The notes beneath the pieces were generated by a model that was given only the letters and a program-made list of their open reading frames with translations, had not been told where the DNA came from and ran no database searches. A DNA stretch of 64,000 nt, from positions 78,932,205 to 78,996,204 of the forward strand of contig CALNVZ010000174.1 in NCBI GenBank assembly GCA_940671915.1, given 5' to 3'. The number at the start of each line of letters is the position of its first letter. Within the stretch, counting starts at the first letter, position 1. Positions 22,881 to 35,810 of the stretch are shown here, one piece after another. This DNA is from Paracentrotus lividus. Its lineage: Eukaryota > Echinodermata > Echinoidea > Camarodonta > Echinidae. Made by a program: the position numbers and the translations under genes.

Positions 22881-25800
22881 TTCAACAATATCTCGGCTGC
22901 CAGGTCCCTAAAACAAATATTAATTTGGTTGCAGACGATCGTGTGTCATGCATGGAGACACGATCCGTGTAGATGGCGCGACCCAAATGCTTTACGGAAA
23001 TGGAAGGTAGAAATATAAAAAGAAAAAATATGTTTTAGAACACGATTTGGGATTCCCGACTCTGGTAGAAATTATGGAACTATTCGCTCAACAATCAGCC
23101 CCAGCCTTTGGGGAAATACCAATAATATCTGGAGCGGAGTATTTTTATTTTTCCTCGGGTACGAGATTTTTTTTAAACTCAAGCAAAATTTTTTCCTGTA
23201 TTAAAATCAGTTCCAGATGAAGCGTAGTCTATGATTTTAGACATTTATTTGTAGGCCTATCACAATATTTTTCATGTTCGCTCCTGCCATTTCAAGATAA
23301 TAGTAATTGCAATGCAGTGAGACCACAAGCTAAATCTTGCATTTTAAAATAAAGTAAATGATAATTAAAACCTTTAACGGATATCCGCACGTATGTTAGT
23401 CAAATAAATGGCAATCTATAACATTAAAAAATATATATCACAAAAAAGCATTAGACTGAGATTTGATAAAGGTTATGGCATTTATCAATTTTAAAGGGCA
23501 TCATTGCCTAGGCTAGACCTATCCGAGTGTTTTATATTTAGACACAGCAGACTATGTAACAATTTTAACTGCGAATTATTATCAATCAAATTTATACTGG
23601 AAATATTTCAAAATAACAGAATTAGGTTTACGAAATTAGATTTTGGGGTTTACAATTGATCGGCAATGTTCGGTGACTAACACAATATGTGTCGATACGA
23701 CCAAGGATCACAAGCAACCTGGAACCCAAGACCACTAAAAGAGACAAGACATTCAAATATTGAAACAATCCTTCTTGATGTGATATATCTCCGATAACAC
23801 CATCACAATCAGGTTGAGTGAGCTAGCCATGAAACAAAATGAATCATATTTCTTCGCCCTTCTTTCTTTCTCCTTTCGTCAACTTGGCCCAGGCAGGTTG
23901 CCAGCAGGCCGGATTGAGCACTCCACAACATTTTAACGCCGAAGGGAACAGGCTTCGAACAAACAGCGCTGTCTCGATCTACAAAAATAGCCCAAAGAAC
24001 TCGCCTTTTTTTTCTCTCAAAAACATGCAAAAAAGGGAACAAATATTAAATAATTTCTTTGTTTACAAGATGCAGTTTTCTAATTACTCGGTTAATATTT
24101 TCTTAACGGTGTTGCGCATGTTTTTGTTTCACACAAATTTTGTTGTTTGATTTAGGTTTGTATAAAAGACATTTCCAATTATTCCGGTTTCATGTTTTCT
24201 TAACGGTGTTGATCATATTATTGTTTCACGCTCGTCACAAATTGCTTATGGTTTGTATCAAAGAAATGCATTATTAAAACATTCATTACCAGCAATAAAA
24301 ATGTAAATATGACATCATCCCATTAAGTCGCCATCGATATTGAATTTTTACTGCTAACAATGAATAATTGTCCTTTTTATATATACATGACACAATTGGG
24401 TCTGATAAATGCATATGATTAGTTATACATGCTGTAAATTTATGTTCTTATATTAAAGCGGGCGTGACATAAAAACTTAATGGTGTTAATAGCATTGTTC
24501 CAGTTTAAATTAACTTCATATCTTGAATTTAACTTTCTTTTTTGTTCCAATATTTTGTCCATCAAAGGTTGGAAATGAAATGAGAGATTAGATATGTGAA
24601 AAAAGTAGAATCAGCTGATACAGATTATTCACGAAATTAATGTATGGTAAAAGAAAAAATATATATACTAAAAACAAAAGGCCCAAGATATCTTACCGTA
24701 ATAATAAAGAATATTTTAAGGAAACCAAGTCACGGGTAGGCCTATAGGTCATTCCGATGTAAACAGAATATCGAATCTGCTTGAGTAAGAAATAGAAATG
24801 CTTCTTCCATCTCATCAAAGACGCTTTCAAGGCTGCTTACTTATTATGCAAATCACAAAACGAAAAACCTATTAGCCTTATAGTAAGGCTAGTCAGAGGG
24901 CTGAAGTGCACTCAGAGAGCTTAATATACTCCAGAGATTAATTTTACTCATATTTCTCGAGATGTGTTTGTAGCAAAGTTTGACCCAGAACTGGTTTTCT
25001 AAGTTCTCAAGAGGTATCAATATTAATCCTAAATTGCCCATTCCTGAAAAAATGTGGAAAGAGATGTGGAGGAGAATGTGTAAAGTCAAGATGCTGTGAT
25101 GATGTTAGTATTTCTCATCACACACCAAAGAGATACTTTCCGAGTTAAATCTTAGATCATTGGTGCGGTGCTCACTTTCATCATTTCGAAGTGAAAATGG
25201 GAATGTAACCTTTCAAATGTTCAAAAATTGACTGTCATGTTGGAGAAAATGAAAGAAGCAAGAGCAAGAGGAAACATGAAAATGTTAACGAAGAACATGG
25301 CTTATTTTTAGGGCAGGGAGTAATATGTGGGGAGAGTACTAAACGGTACGCATGCGCAAATCTGTACTTATGGATCATGTTGACAAAAAGATCACAAGAT
25401 TTCTTCTGAAGAAACTGATTTCTTGTCATGCATTCTAATCATTTGATCATGTAGAGAAATATGACAATGAGATACAATTTCTTCATTTGTGCACTGGTAA
25501 CTATGCCAAATTGAGTTTTTTAAAAATCAAAATCGACACAAAATTGTTGAAAACCGTCGTTACGTAGCCTTGATCTTATTCGGTAGTATGCATCAGTCAC
25601 GACCATCAGAATGACTTTATTGTAACTCAAAAGCCGCTCACTAACACCATCCGTTATAATGTAATGTTTGGTTCGGCATTCTGTCGATTTTGTGTAGTTT
25701 CCGTTTGTGTGACATGGTCAGAGCATCTCTTTATTCTTCCATGGTTTGAAGAAACAAGGAGCTCTCTGGAAGAAACAGGAGACAAAAGAAGTCTGTATAG

Positions 25801-27405
25801 ATGTCTGGCTGGTTGGACAGATGTAGCGTGTTAAAGGAGGTCGAGGCAACTTCTTATCATCTCCTCAAATCCGATGTCATGCCCTCTGACTCGACATCGT
25901 TGACATGGCGGACGAGAGATTTCCGGAATCCGACAATAACCATCATGATGTCTAATATTGTGATCAACATAACGACTTTGAACAGCTCCCAGTGCCCTGT
26001 CGTTCATTCAGTTATTGTCGAGAAGGGCAGATATATGGGTAGAAAGATAATCATAATTTGTTGCATGTCCAAACCTATATCTTGAGAATTTTCGAAAACA
26101 TAAAGGATTGATTTGAAATTGTATCCTGCATATTGTAAATGGTAGAAATTCATTGTAAACAATTATGTTTACGAAGTTAAAAACAAAAACAGAACTAGGA
26201 GCAATTGTCTGTATATTATGTAGGCCTACTTGTTCATGGCTGACATTTACCACCCCTTCTCCCCTTTTCCAATCCTCTCCTTCCTTCTACCGTGCCCCAG
26301 TTGTTGATCACACATTCTCGTTACAAAAAACAAAAAAAAATCAGAGAAATAAAATGTCTACACAAGATTCCTATTAGTTTTGCAGGGACACAAACCCATG
26401 TTGTTCGCTTACTAGGGTCTGAAGTTAAGAACTAGATTCACTCGTGTACTGTAGCTTCTTGGCACAGACTTTGTTGTTGTTGTTGTTGTTTGGTTGGTTT
26501 TAACGGCGCATGTCATTCAATTTTGAATATTCACGCCAATGTTTTATTGTGAGTTTGGAGGCTAGTCTCCTCTCTAGACTGAAATTTGTTAAGTGTCAAA
26601 TTGAGTCTGTGCTTGCAGACTAGATTCCTATTCCCCCTTCTCATCACACTATTAAATCCAACCAGGCGCAGCCCCAGTTGAAAACATTTTACTGCGAGTC
26701 ACAAACCTATCAAAACCATCCAAAACAAAGAAAAGCTGGCAATGGCAAACGCCACACTAATTTTGACAAGGATACCGCCATAAATCAATCATCCTCACCT
26801 GAAAAACCTCGGTTACACCGCTATATCGACCCCAAACCGCCTTCAACCCGACCAGTTACTTGCCATTCAGTGTGACGAAATATTTTGGTTAGTATAGTGT
26901 CGGTTTGGAGTAGACTTCCTCGGTGTAACAGAGTTATAAGAAATAAAGACCAGCTCGATTTTCTTTGACTGAAGCAATTAGATCCTTAATCATCATCGAG
27001 TGTGATTAATTGGGCGCAATAAGAGGTGTAGTTTTGTTTGAATACTGTTCCGAATTAGAAGCAATCAATGTTGTCGCACTCAGCTCGTATCAGATAGCAC
27101 AGCGCCTCAAACAATCACCATATCTCAGAACATTGTTTGCAGGCTACGAGATAACAATCGTTTTACGGGGCCATTGGCTCCAGTCGTAATGGGGTGGGGT
27201 AGAATGGGGTCGCTTCTTGTAAAAACAAATAATAATAGAGCTATAAACTTATTTTCATATTTTTCTCATTTGTCTATGAATTAATTTCATAAGACAGGAC
27301 GTCCAGGAGATAGTAAGGGTCAAGAAGAAAAAAAAAAGTATTTTAAAATGTTGATTATGAACTGGCGTGATCAGGTGGTTGAGAATTTAAAATATTGCTA
27401 TAAAC

Positions 27406-27561
27406 CTGGGGGTGCTTCATCAAGTCCTTAGTAAATTTATGAAAGACTTAGCGACGACTGGAATGTGTTTTTAGGTGCTATACTAATCATATTCTTAATA
27501 ACTGCATGATCACAAGACGTTCGTAAGTTGTTCGTAGCCTACAAACGACTTAACACCCCTG
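27406..27561. repeat. Probable decayed fold-back TIR element
   Basis: CCTGGGGGTG...CAAGTC at the left and GACTTAACACCCCTGG at the right form imperfect inverted ends about 156 bp apart. The end motif resembles that of 17473-17547. Interior decayed, no reading frame. Confidence 0.45.
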
Positions 27562-28603
27562 GTGAAAAAAACATGATGTATAACATTTTCTTGTGCATGC
27601 AGTATGTTCAAACAATCAAACAATTGAGTGGTACTTATTGAACACTATTATTTTGGGATACTAAAGAAGAAGGTAGGCTGAGTGACCACGCCTTTGGACA
27701 CGTTTGGAAAAAGACCATGAAGAAAGCGCAAACGTAAATCGGCGTCGTTAGTCGTTTAGGGTCTCCCAGCAAACTCACTAGTTTACAGTGTTTGATGTTC
27801 TCATTCACGGTCAGCCGTGGACAGTCAAACGTAAACATGGTCCTAAAAATCACCCGGTTTATCATCTTAAACACGTTTCGTTAAGACAGAACCTCAAAGG
27901 ACAATAGACATGAATCTATTGAGTCAACACTGAAGAAGCCGTCATTAATTTAATGGTGTCAAACAAAGAATAGAGTCAAGCTAAAGATTGGGACTCCTTG
28001 TTGTCTGCAACAGACTTGACCGCCACGGTGCAGGACGCCATGGTTTATGGACGAGCTTCATAAACAGGCGGCAAAATGATATTCAAGAACAAAGTATTTA
28101 AACAGAACAATAAAACACAATGAAGATTATGTAGGCAAACTTATTGTAGAAGATATTGTGATGGTGACATTAAATGCTTAAAATAAATCATCTATTCAAA
28201 TCAAACGAGCAATCAACTTATAATATGGCTCCTGTATTTTGGAGATTTTAAAAATCTTGTTTCGTTGAATATGATAGATGACACCCAATTGGTCTAATAG
28301 CTTGAACTCGTATCAATGACTGACATTATACATACACAATCCAAAATATCAAAGAACCTATTACAAAAACGTAACAAAAAAGAAAAAGAAAAAAAGTCTT
28401 TGTATCGAATTATACTGGAAATCGAGTCTGGATTTGATCCGACTGAAAACATTCTTTCTTTATAAGCAGATAATATTTTACATTATATCTGACTGCACGA
28501 CTATAATATGATAACCGCGAGCATATTAAATGTACGTGAATACAATTTTAACCTAACTCTTCAAGTTGAATGTTTGTATAAAATACTTGAGATTCGTGCG
28601 TTA

Positions 28604-28813
28604 GGGTGGTATATCATTTCGCGGAGACGTCTCCGCCACGGGGGAAAAAGTATTAGAGACGTCTCCGAAACTTAATTTTACAAAACTGTCTCAAAGCAGT
28701 TTCAAAGAACCGTCTCAAAGTAGTTTCCGCGACTCATGAAACGTCTCGGAGACGTCCCCGAAATCCGTCTCAAAGTTGTTTCAAAGTAGTTTCCGCGAAG
28801 TGAGATACCACCC
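28604..28813. mobile_element. 210-bp TIR element with TTA target duplication
   Basis: Ends GGGTGGTATATCATTTCGCG and CGCGAAGTGAGATACCACCC are inverted matches with two differences. TTA flanks both sides (28601-28603, 28814-28816), as is typical of PIF/Harbinger-type insertion. The interior is built from repeated GAGACGTCTCC and GTCTCAAAG(T/C)AGTTTC modules. No transposase. Confidence 0.85.
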
Positions 28814-30032
28814 TTAAGACCGTCTTATCAAAGGAAATTAGCTCTGAAGTTGGGAACAAAAGAGCACATGGACTACAATCTCTACGTGGCCAAGTAAAAT
28901 AGGTGAATGAAATGACCGTAGAAAAGGGATTATCAGTGTGAGCTGTAAATCGGATTATCCTATTCATCAATTCTGTTGATAATCTTCGAAAAGGTGACTC
29001 CAATTAAATAGATAGCTACACATTGCAAAAAAAAACTTTTATGGCGTATGTGTTTGCTCTTCACATGAAAATGAAAAATCTTCATAAAGATAGATTCAAA
29101 AACATGTCACTGTAGGCCTACTTAGACTTGGTGGACGTGAAAGAATAAACGAACCCCTAATATTATTTCAAACAGATATTGGTCTAACCCAAAGCCATTT
29201 TAACGCTGTTATAGCTTCATTACCAGGTGTGCATTTAACCGGTATGTCCCGATCTACTAGAGATAGGTGCATGTCTGTACAAACGTAATAAGTAATACTG
29301 GGCGAATAATGGATATTGGCAGAATTATCATAATCATGCACACTAATAAAACTTTTCGAATAAAGATACAATCAATGACATCAATGATGCAAATACATTA
29401 TAACCATATTAATCTTGTTCCCGCCGTAGATACACTACAGGCAAATGCATGTCGCCAGTTGGGTATACCGAGAAGAGTCGTAAGTCTTTGAAGATTGTAA
29501 GAGCTATATTGATACTCAACAGACAATATACATGCAGGGAATGTGTTCCCTGGTACATGGATGCATTTTGGACATAGGCAGTGATATGAGTTTCTCGACA
29601 TAGATATGTACAAGCAGCGACGAAGAAGTATTTGGACAGTATTGATGACACCTTCTGCAACGCATGGTCAAGATGATGGTCGGATAGAGCAACGATACGA
29701 GGAGAGGAGATGAGAGATAGAGCCATAAAGAAGGCTGAAAGATAAACGGTTGCCACAGGAAGGACAACACTGGATGAAGGCATAATAAATGAAGATCTCA
29801 AAATGTGTACTCAAAGGGAACATATCTTAAGAGTGTAAACTACCATGTCTACTTCTATTTGCTATGGCTTTACAAACCAAAAACTTTTAAAACCTTCCTT
29901 ATTGTTTCAATGGATAAAGATTGTATCAATTTGGTCGAATGTGAATTTATGTTTTACTACATGGTCTTTGGGGTTTTTTCATGAAAATTTTGTTTCTCAA
30001 TACCTGAAAAAAAAAAAGTTTAATTTCAAATA

Positions 30033-30489
30033 TAGGTTTTCCCGGCCAATATCATTGTTTTGTCAATCAATTGCATATTCGAGGCATTCATTTTCGGAAA
30101 AAACGCTGATGCACCGAAATGTTGACAGTCAAAATCGTATTCAATCATAAAAATTAACGATTGTTGTGATCTATTTCGTATTTGTGCATTCTACTTCACA
30201 TAATAAGCATATACATTCGGCATTAACTATTCAAATTCGTCTTCATCCTGTCGACATTTCATTCCGTATACTCAAATTTGCACAAATTTGAATGCACAAA
30301 TAATGAAATTAAATGCCTTTATCCGAATTTGAACTTTGCAACCATTACATTGTGTGCCTAAAAACGAATTTGAGAGCATGAACACGAAATTGTTTGACTA
30401 AAGTCAGTCTGTCGCATCAAACACACGAATTTGAATACACATTAAATGAAAACGGATGATAAATGTATGAAATTGGCCGGGAAAACCTA
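30033..30489 (-). mobile_element. 457-bp TA-inserting MITE, copy 2 (inverted)
   Basis: Same TIRs as 15364-15819 (TAGGTTTTCCCGGCCAAT) with TA on each side (30031-30032, 30490-30491). Read on the minus strand it aligns over its whole length with copy 1 with scattered substitutions. The two lie about 14.2 kb apart in opposite orientation. Confidence 0.88.
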
Positions 30490-32557
30490 TATTAAAATCT
30501 TGTAATTTGCAGGATCTTCCAGTGGTGTACCTGATATGAGGGGGCAGGGGGAAGAGCCAATGAAGCTTTTAAATTATGCTACATGCATGTATCTAAAATT
30601 GAGTGCTTTTGTAGGAAATGTGTAAACGATGATTGGGGGTATACTTCACTGCCTCCTTTCATATATAACACGACTTTTAGGTATTACTTATTATTTTGCT
30701 ACGTTAATCTGGTGTCCAGTCCCTTTTTTATTATGCTTTGACAGCTTACCGATAGAAAATAATCTTGACATGTGTCCATCAAATTTACGCCACGTAAATT
30801 ATGATATGAGAATAAATAAAGCATATCTATTGCCGAGTATTAATCTCATATCTCAAATCAAGTGGGGACCAACCCATGTATTAAACTAACATGTATTGAC
30901 ATCGAGTGAGCAAAGGTAAACATCATAGTTCACATTTTAACACGTCCATAATATCATAATATCAAACAAATCCATACCCCCCCCCCCCCCCCCCTCGACT
31001 ACAGGCACACAACTTAGAGCATATTCATAAAGATTCCATATTTCTAAGATATACATCTGGCATGCGTCTATCATATATAAATGTACACAACTCACGCACT
31101 AATATTGACATAGGTGTTCTGGCGGTATTTCAATCCTGGGCAGGCACGTGCAGCTTTTTGAGAAATCAATAAACCGCTTTTTTCCCTATTTCCTATACCA
31201 TGCGTGGAGGAGGAAGAAATATAATCTCAAATACCATTCGATTTCTACCGCATTTGTATCAGGTTTGGATAGGTACGTGGATATTACTGAATGGAACCGA
31301 AGGGTTAATCGTAGAGGAGACGAGTAGAAAACAGGGTTACCTTATAAAAACAAACGCATCCCAAATTTGACAGCGTATTAACAAACTCTATGGGTGTATT
31401 TGGTTTAATATTGATATTAAAAATATATATACAATTCACTTGGTTTAATGATCGGGTTTATAAGATGTAGGCCTATGCCTGAGCACTTATACCTGAGAAA
31501 AGTAAACCATCTTAATTTGTTTTCTTAAAATATAACAAGAATTTTCAAAAAGTTTGTACGAAGAATGAAAATTGTACGCCTAAAGAATTGCCACTGACGT
31601 CTCGCACAAATTTAAGATGAACATTAATAAATTGGCAACAATTAAGGCTTAAACCTGATCCATTTATTTACTTGTGAAGGTTATTTAGATGAAATATGAT
31701 GACCATTATTACTGGCCGTGTAACACTATCACTCATTTTGACCTTTCCCAATTTGTCAACTGTTTCAGAATGTTTGCCGCGATCACGTTTCTTTGTCATG
31801 GTCAAGCGCACGCTACACACCAAATATCAGGGTGTAACTTTATATAACCCTAAAGCATAATATTTCTACAAGTGATACAGGCAGAAAACTATACCTCAGA
31901 CGAGTTTAACTATATATTTGACTTAAATACCTTTGCTAATTTGCAGCATCTATTTAAGTTTAAAATACATTACAGGAAATCTCAACAGTCAAACCTCAAT
32001 GTTGCATTCACGATCAGTACAAATGAGCTGATGTTAACATACACATAATTCAACGATTGTGTTATATTCAATAATTCAATATTTATAATATTTTTTAATG
32101 AATTGAGTTCTAACTAATAAATATGTGATATTGTCTGTCTAAGCATTATAGCAGCTCCGCAACATACAACCATTTGGATTATTTTTCAAATCGACATTAT
32201 TATAGTTTCGGGAGAATTGTGTTATAGTTACGCCTGGAAATGTATGCAATGTCGTTATCATTAAAGTAGTAACATACACCAACATTAATATTAAGTAAAA
32301 ACCTGCTATATTAAATTTGACTTATAGCCTACATGGTGTACATGGTGGTGTATTGACGTGAAACTGTATGTTCATCATAATCACATGTCACACAATTGGA
32401 AATGAAAATAAATAAATTGGGAAAAGACTTTTACCAATGAAAAAGATATATATGGTCACATTACCAACAATGCAACGTAGGCATAATAGTCTACATGTAT
32501 CACAAACATGTATGTATTCAACCACAACAATTACAGGTACATTGTATCCTTTCTCAC
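30490..32557. other. AT-rich non-coding stretch
   Basis: Contains poly-C (30977-30994) and a TAGGCCTA word at 31468. No exon is supported; if the leader exon at 32558 is real, this would be its downstream intron. Confidence 0.45.
30977..30994. repeat. Poly-C tract
   Basis: 18 consecutive C residues. Confidence 0.9.
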
Positions 32558-32955
32558 CTTATGAACGTCTGCTACCAATTCCAGGTCACTAGAAGTATAC
32601 CAGGTAAACTTTGAAACAGTTCGTTCCACTGAATGATATCGTTCCAAACACTCTTTCAAGGCAGAAATCAGTAAATGAATATAGTCCACGAATATATCTC
32701 TCCTGAAATAGTTTTCCACAACAATCTCAAAAATTAGTCCAGAAAATAACAGTCCAAAGCGAAGCTAGTTGCTCAAGAAAAGAGAAAGATTCCAATTTCG
32801 AAGGTAGAACCTCGGTGGAGAGAATCACACTGCGTGCCGAAGCGTGCAGTTTCCTTCAAACCAGTGCAAACTTTTCCAACGTTCTTTTTCTGCACAAACA
32901 CAGACAAATAGGAAAATCGGCATACATACTACTCCGTATAGCAAGCTGAATGAAC
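32558..32955 (-). other. Candidate non-coding first exon (5' leader)
   Basis: On the minus strand, 378 nt (32920 to 32543) contain no ATG in any frame, which is unusual in DNA of this composition. The stretch ends at a consensus donor, CATAAG|GTGAGA, at 32558/32557. It is richer in CpG than its neighbours. It lies immediately downstream of promoter-like boxes. Alternatively, 32764-32558 could be a coding exon, since it is open in one frame behind a pyrimidine-rich CAACTAG acceptor. Ownership by the KIF26-type gene (next acceptor at 607) is inference. Confidence 0.33.
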
Positions 32956-33064
32956 CAGTGAAACCACGCCCACCACAGCAACTGCTGCTAAGCACGAAAC
33001 CGTCAATTATACATTATTCGCCAATCAGAATTCGCAATCACTACAGACTCTGTAACTCCGCCCC
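32956..33064 (-). promoter_or_regulatory. Candidate promoter: CCAAT, GC and CACCC-type boxes
   Basis: On the minus strand one sees GGGGCGGAG (33064-33056), CTGATTGG, an NF-Y type inverted CCAAT box (33028-33021), a weak TATA-like GTATAATTG (about 33012-33004), and GGTGGGCGTGG (about 32974-32964). A TCATTC initiator-like word follows near 32955. The combination is typical of housekeeping-type promoters. The boxes work in both orientations, so a plus-strand start is also possible. Confidence 0.33.
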
Positions 33065-33079
33065 TATGAGTACGTTCAG

Positions 33080-34384
33080 ACATCAAAACACATACGGACA
33101 ATAAATAGCAGCATAGCATTCTCTATACGTGCTCCAAGAAAACTATGCCGAAATGTCGGGGGCAATATTATCAAGCTGACGGGTTTTGAAAGGCAAGCGG
33201 TGTCTGGGGTTCTGGATTTGGAAAGCTTCGGTTGAAAGTTGAAGGGGGTAATAAGGTTCACACCTTAGGGGCTCTTTAGATCAACACCGGGGTCAAATCT
33301 AGGTGCCAACTTTTGAGTGACAAAACCTGACAATAAACTTTTACGATTTTTACCCCGCCATTCGCTCAACATACCTCACAAATGTCGCTATGTCGACTAT
33401 TTTTTTGCTCTCTTCAAACTCCATTTTCTTCAAAAATGGATATAATTTTTTTAATCCGTTCTACATTTTTCCATATTTGAAATATAAATGTTGGCTTAAA
33501 GTAATATTTTGGGTCTAGAAACTGGGTGATATTTAGAGGTTTCTTTCTTAGCAATCTTTCTCTTGAGCTCATAATTGTTCATGTTCATCCAAGATCGCGG
33601 ATAAGAGGGGGATCAACTTTCTAATTAATGATGGCAGCATTTGATGAAAGAAGCAATCAATTATTCAATCATGTTCTATGTGATATAATGATCATCTTAA
33701 TAATTGACAAGATGGCAGCAAATTAAACCCGGCTGACCAAACCGTTAGGGCTTAATAATAGTTTTTATAATGCGACCTCATTATGCAACATTGTCGAAAT
33801 TGCGCATTGATTTTTACAGACTGACAGATGTATTATCAAATAGTATTGAGATACATTGCATTTCCTAAAATAGATGGTTGCTCTTTGTTGTATTTTCCGA
33901 AATTAGAGAATGTAGATAAATCAAGAAGGCCTAGATTATTGCATCCAGAATAGTGATCATTGTATTTCCAAACAGCTAGTATGAATGTCAGACTACGGTA
34001 CCATTCATAAAAATACATCTTTTAAAATATTCATATATCTCACGGGACGCTTGTAGGATGTGAACGCAGTCATATTAAATTATGCATGTGTATTATCCTG
34101 CCTCTTTTATAATATTTTCTTGTGAATTCTTCCGCACCATTGAACACAATTATTAGTTGTATATACTACCTTAATTACGAGATAATGTCGAATATTCTCA
34201 TATCATATATGGGTCAAAGGGTTATAACCTCTCAATTGAGACGATAATTATAAATCAGGCACTCCAATAAACCATTTGTGCATGATGTTGAAAAGTCATA
34301 ATAACCTCAGGATATATGGGTATTATTCATGTGCCCATGGATAACGATGATACTTTTTGAAGGTGCAACAATGACACACAGAAA
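33080..34384. other. Non-coding stretch, nothing recognised
   Basis: No exon, repeat family or RNA feature could be supported here. Confidence 0.4.
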
Positions 34385-34386
34385 TA

Positions 34387-34586
34387 TAGGTTTCCCAAAT
34401 CAATTTTAAACTATTTCTAATCAATTCGTCTATGTTCATTCAATTTAAACGATACGTCATGGAGCGGAGCTATCGGTCAATTGAATTAACGTTTAGATTT
34501 ATATTCGCGATCACATTTCGGACGAAAGTGCTTGTAAGAAATGTCAAATTGATCGAATATAGTTTAAACTTGACCGGGAAAACCAA
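34387..34586. mobile_element. Short diverged relative of the TAGGTTTTCCC MITE
   Basis: Ends TAGGTTTCCCAAATCAA and TTGACCGGGAAAACCAA are imperfect inverted matches extending into TTTTAAACTAT/ATAGTTTAAAC, flanked by TA at 34385-34386 and 34587-34588. At 200 bp it is less than half the size of the copies at 15364 and 30033 and has a different interior. Confidence 0.6.
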
Positions 34587-34766
34587 TATTAGAATTAAAT
34601 TATTTAATCTATTTAATTCGAGTATTCATATTTCCATTGACAACCAATCATAGTATTACTTATGAAATATCAAATTCATTTGATTTCGTATGAGATGTTG
34701 AAAATGTTATAATATACAAAGATATTCATATAGGCTTCCTGTCACATATCACTGACTCTTAAGGTA

Positions 34767-35206
34767 GTGTCAGCCTTTTTCACAAATTGCGAAAACTAAT
34801 GCAACTTGGCATAACTTTAGAACATGATCAACCTATACTGTCTATTCAATCTTACTGTCATAGGTTGCCTAGATCAGTAATATGAAACGAAAATCTGACT
34901 ACCAATCTAGACCAGCTCTCCATCAACATCGTTGATATTACAGCGCGTGCAGAACGGACCACATACAGCAATATACACACGGCGCATTAGCGTGCATTAT
35001 TCTCTGCGCTAACGGTCAACGGTTCGCACCGTACGGTATATTTTTCGAGGTTCGAAAAAATAGGAATGAATTTTGATAATCGCAATATAATGACAAATAT
35101 ACACAATTGAGCTTAATCATGCTGTGGGAAGATATAGTCATTGATATACTACAATATCCTCTCAAAAACTAGAAATTTAATATTTTTGCCTGCAAAAGGC
35201 TGACAC
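34767..35206. mobile_element. 440-bp TIR element with TA target duplication
   Basis: Ends GTGTCAGCCTTTT and AAAAGGCTGACAC are a perfect 13-bp inverted repeat, flanked by TA on each side. No reading frame inside. Non-autonomous Tc1/mariner-like is the simplest reading, but only ends and TA support it. Confidence 0.7.
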
Positions 35207-35639
35207 TATTGTTTCTCGGAACATAGTTAAACAATATTTAAATGTTCCCATTCTAACTCCCCCATCTTCCTTCCCTACTATCGCAACCCGATACCAATAA
35301 CCATGGAAATCGATATCAAACTGATAGTGTCGTCTGTGAAACAGAATAGTCATTTATGCCATTGGGCATCGTCACTATATGTATGACATCCGTAACGAGG
35401 TGTGTACGACCTCTGTGACCTGGCTAAAATGGTTCAAATGGCACCCATTAAAATAATGACCAAAAATAATTATAGATGGATACAGGTTATATTCCTATTG
35501 CTTTGAAGCAATGGAAATAAGGTGATACCGTAACTGAATATTTGAGTCAATATCGGATGTCCGTTTGTTGTAGGAAAATTTGAGAATTTGTTTGCCAGCG
35601 GCGAGCACAACTTTTCTCAAAATGCAAATATTTTAAGAA

Positions 35640-35806
35640 AGATATTTTTTTAACCTTTAATATCTAACAGCAGACCAGCCTGATATATCGATTGCTCGAT
35701 CTGTATATGAATAAAATAGAGTGAGAGCAAATAATAGATCAGTGAGGGATTCGGACCGGCAACTTCTGTTCAAATTGCGACTATACCACTACGTCATCTC
35801 TGATCC
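35640..35806 (-). mobile_element. tRNA-derived SINE-like unit
   Basis: On the minus strand, an A-box-like TGACGTAGTGGTATAGTCG (35796-35778) and a B-box-like GGTCCGAATCC (35758-35748) are spaced as in a tRNA, and a six-base acceptor-like pairing GATCAG/CTGATC brackets them. The T-stem and anticodon stem are poor, so it is not a working tRNA. A short body follows and ends in an A-rich stretch near 35640. Confidence 0.5.
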
Positions 35807-35810
35807 ATGA

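Larger units (their letters stand above)
21757..28600. other. Non-coding stretch, no supported exon
   Basis: Ordinary AT-rich sequence with poly-C (22867-22880), a diverged ~97-bp tandem pair around 24078-24270 (shared TTTTCTTAACGGTGTTG), and a (TTG)n tract at 26470-26490 next to a sequence resembling a retroposon tail. Several TAGGCCTA words occur. Confidence 0.45.

Noticed and set aside
26464..26530. Possible retroposon 3' tail, ACGGCGCATGTC next to (TTG)n
   Set aside because: No head or body could be recognised upstream, so only a microsatellite is supported.
29409..29801. 130-codon minus-strand open frame
   Set aside because: Random-looking composition, no family resemblance, overlapping frames equally open.
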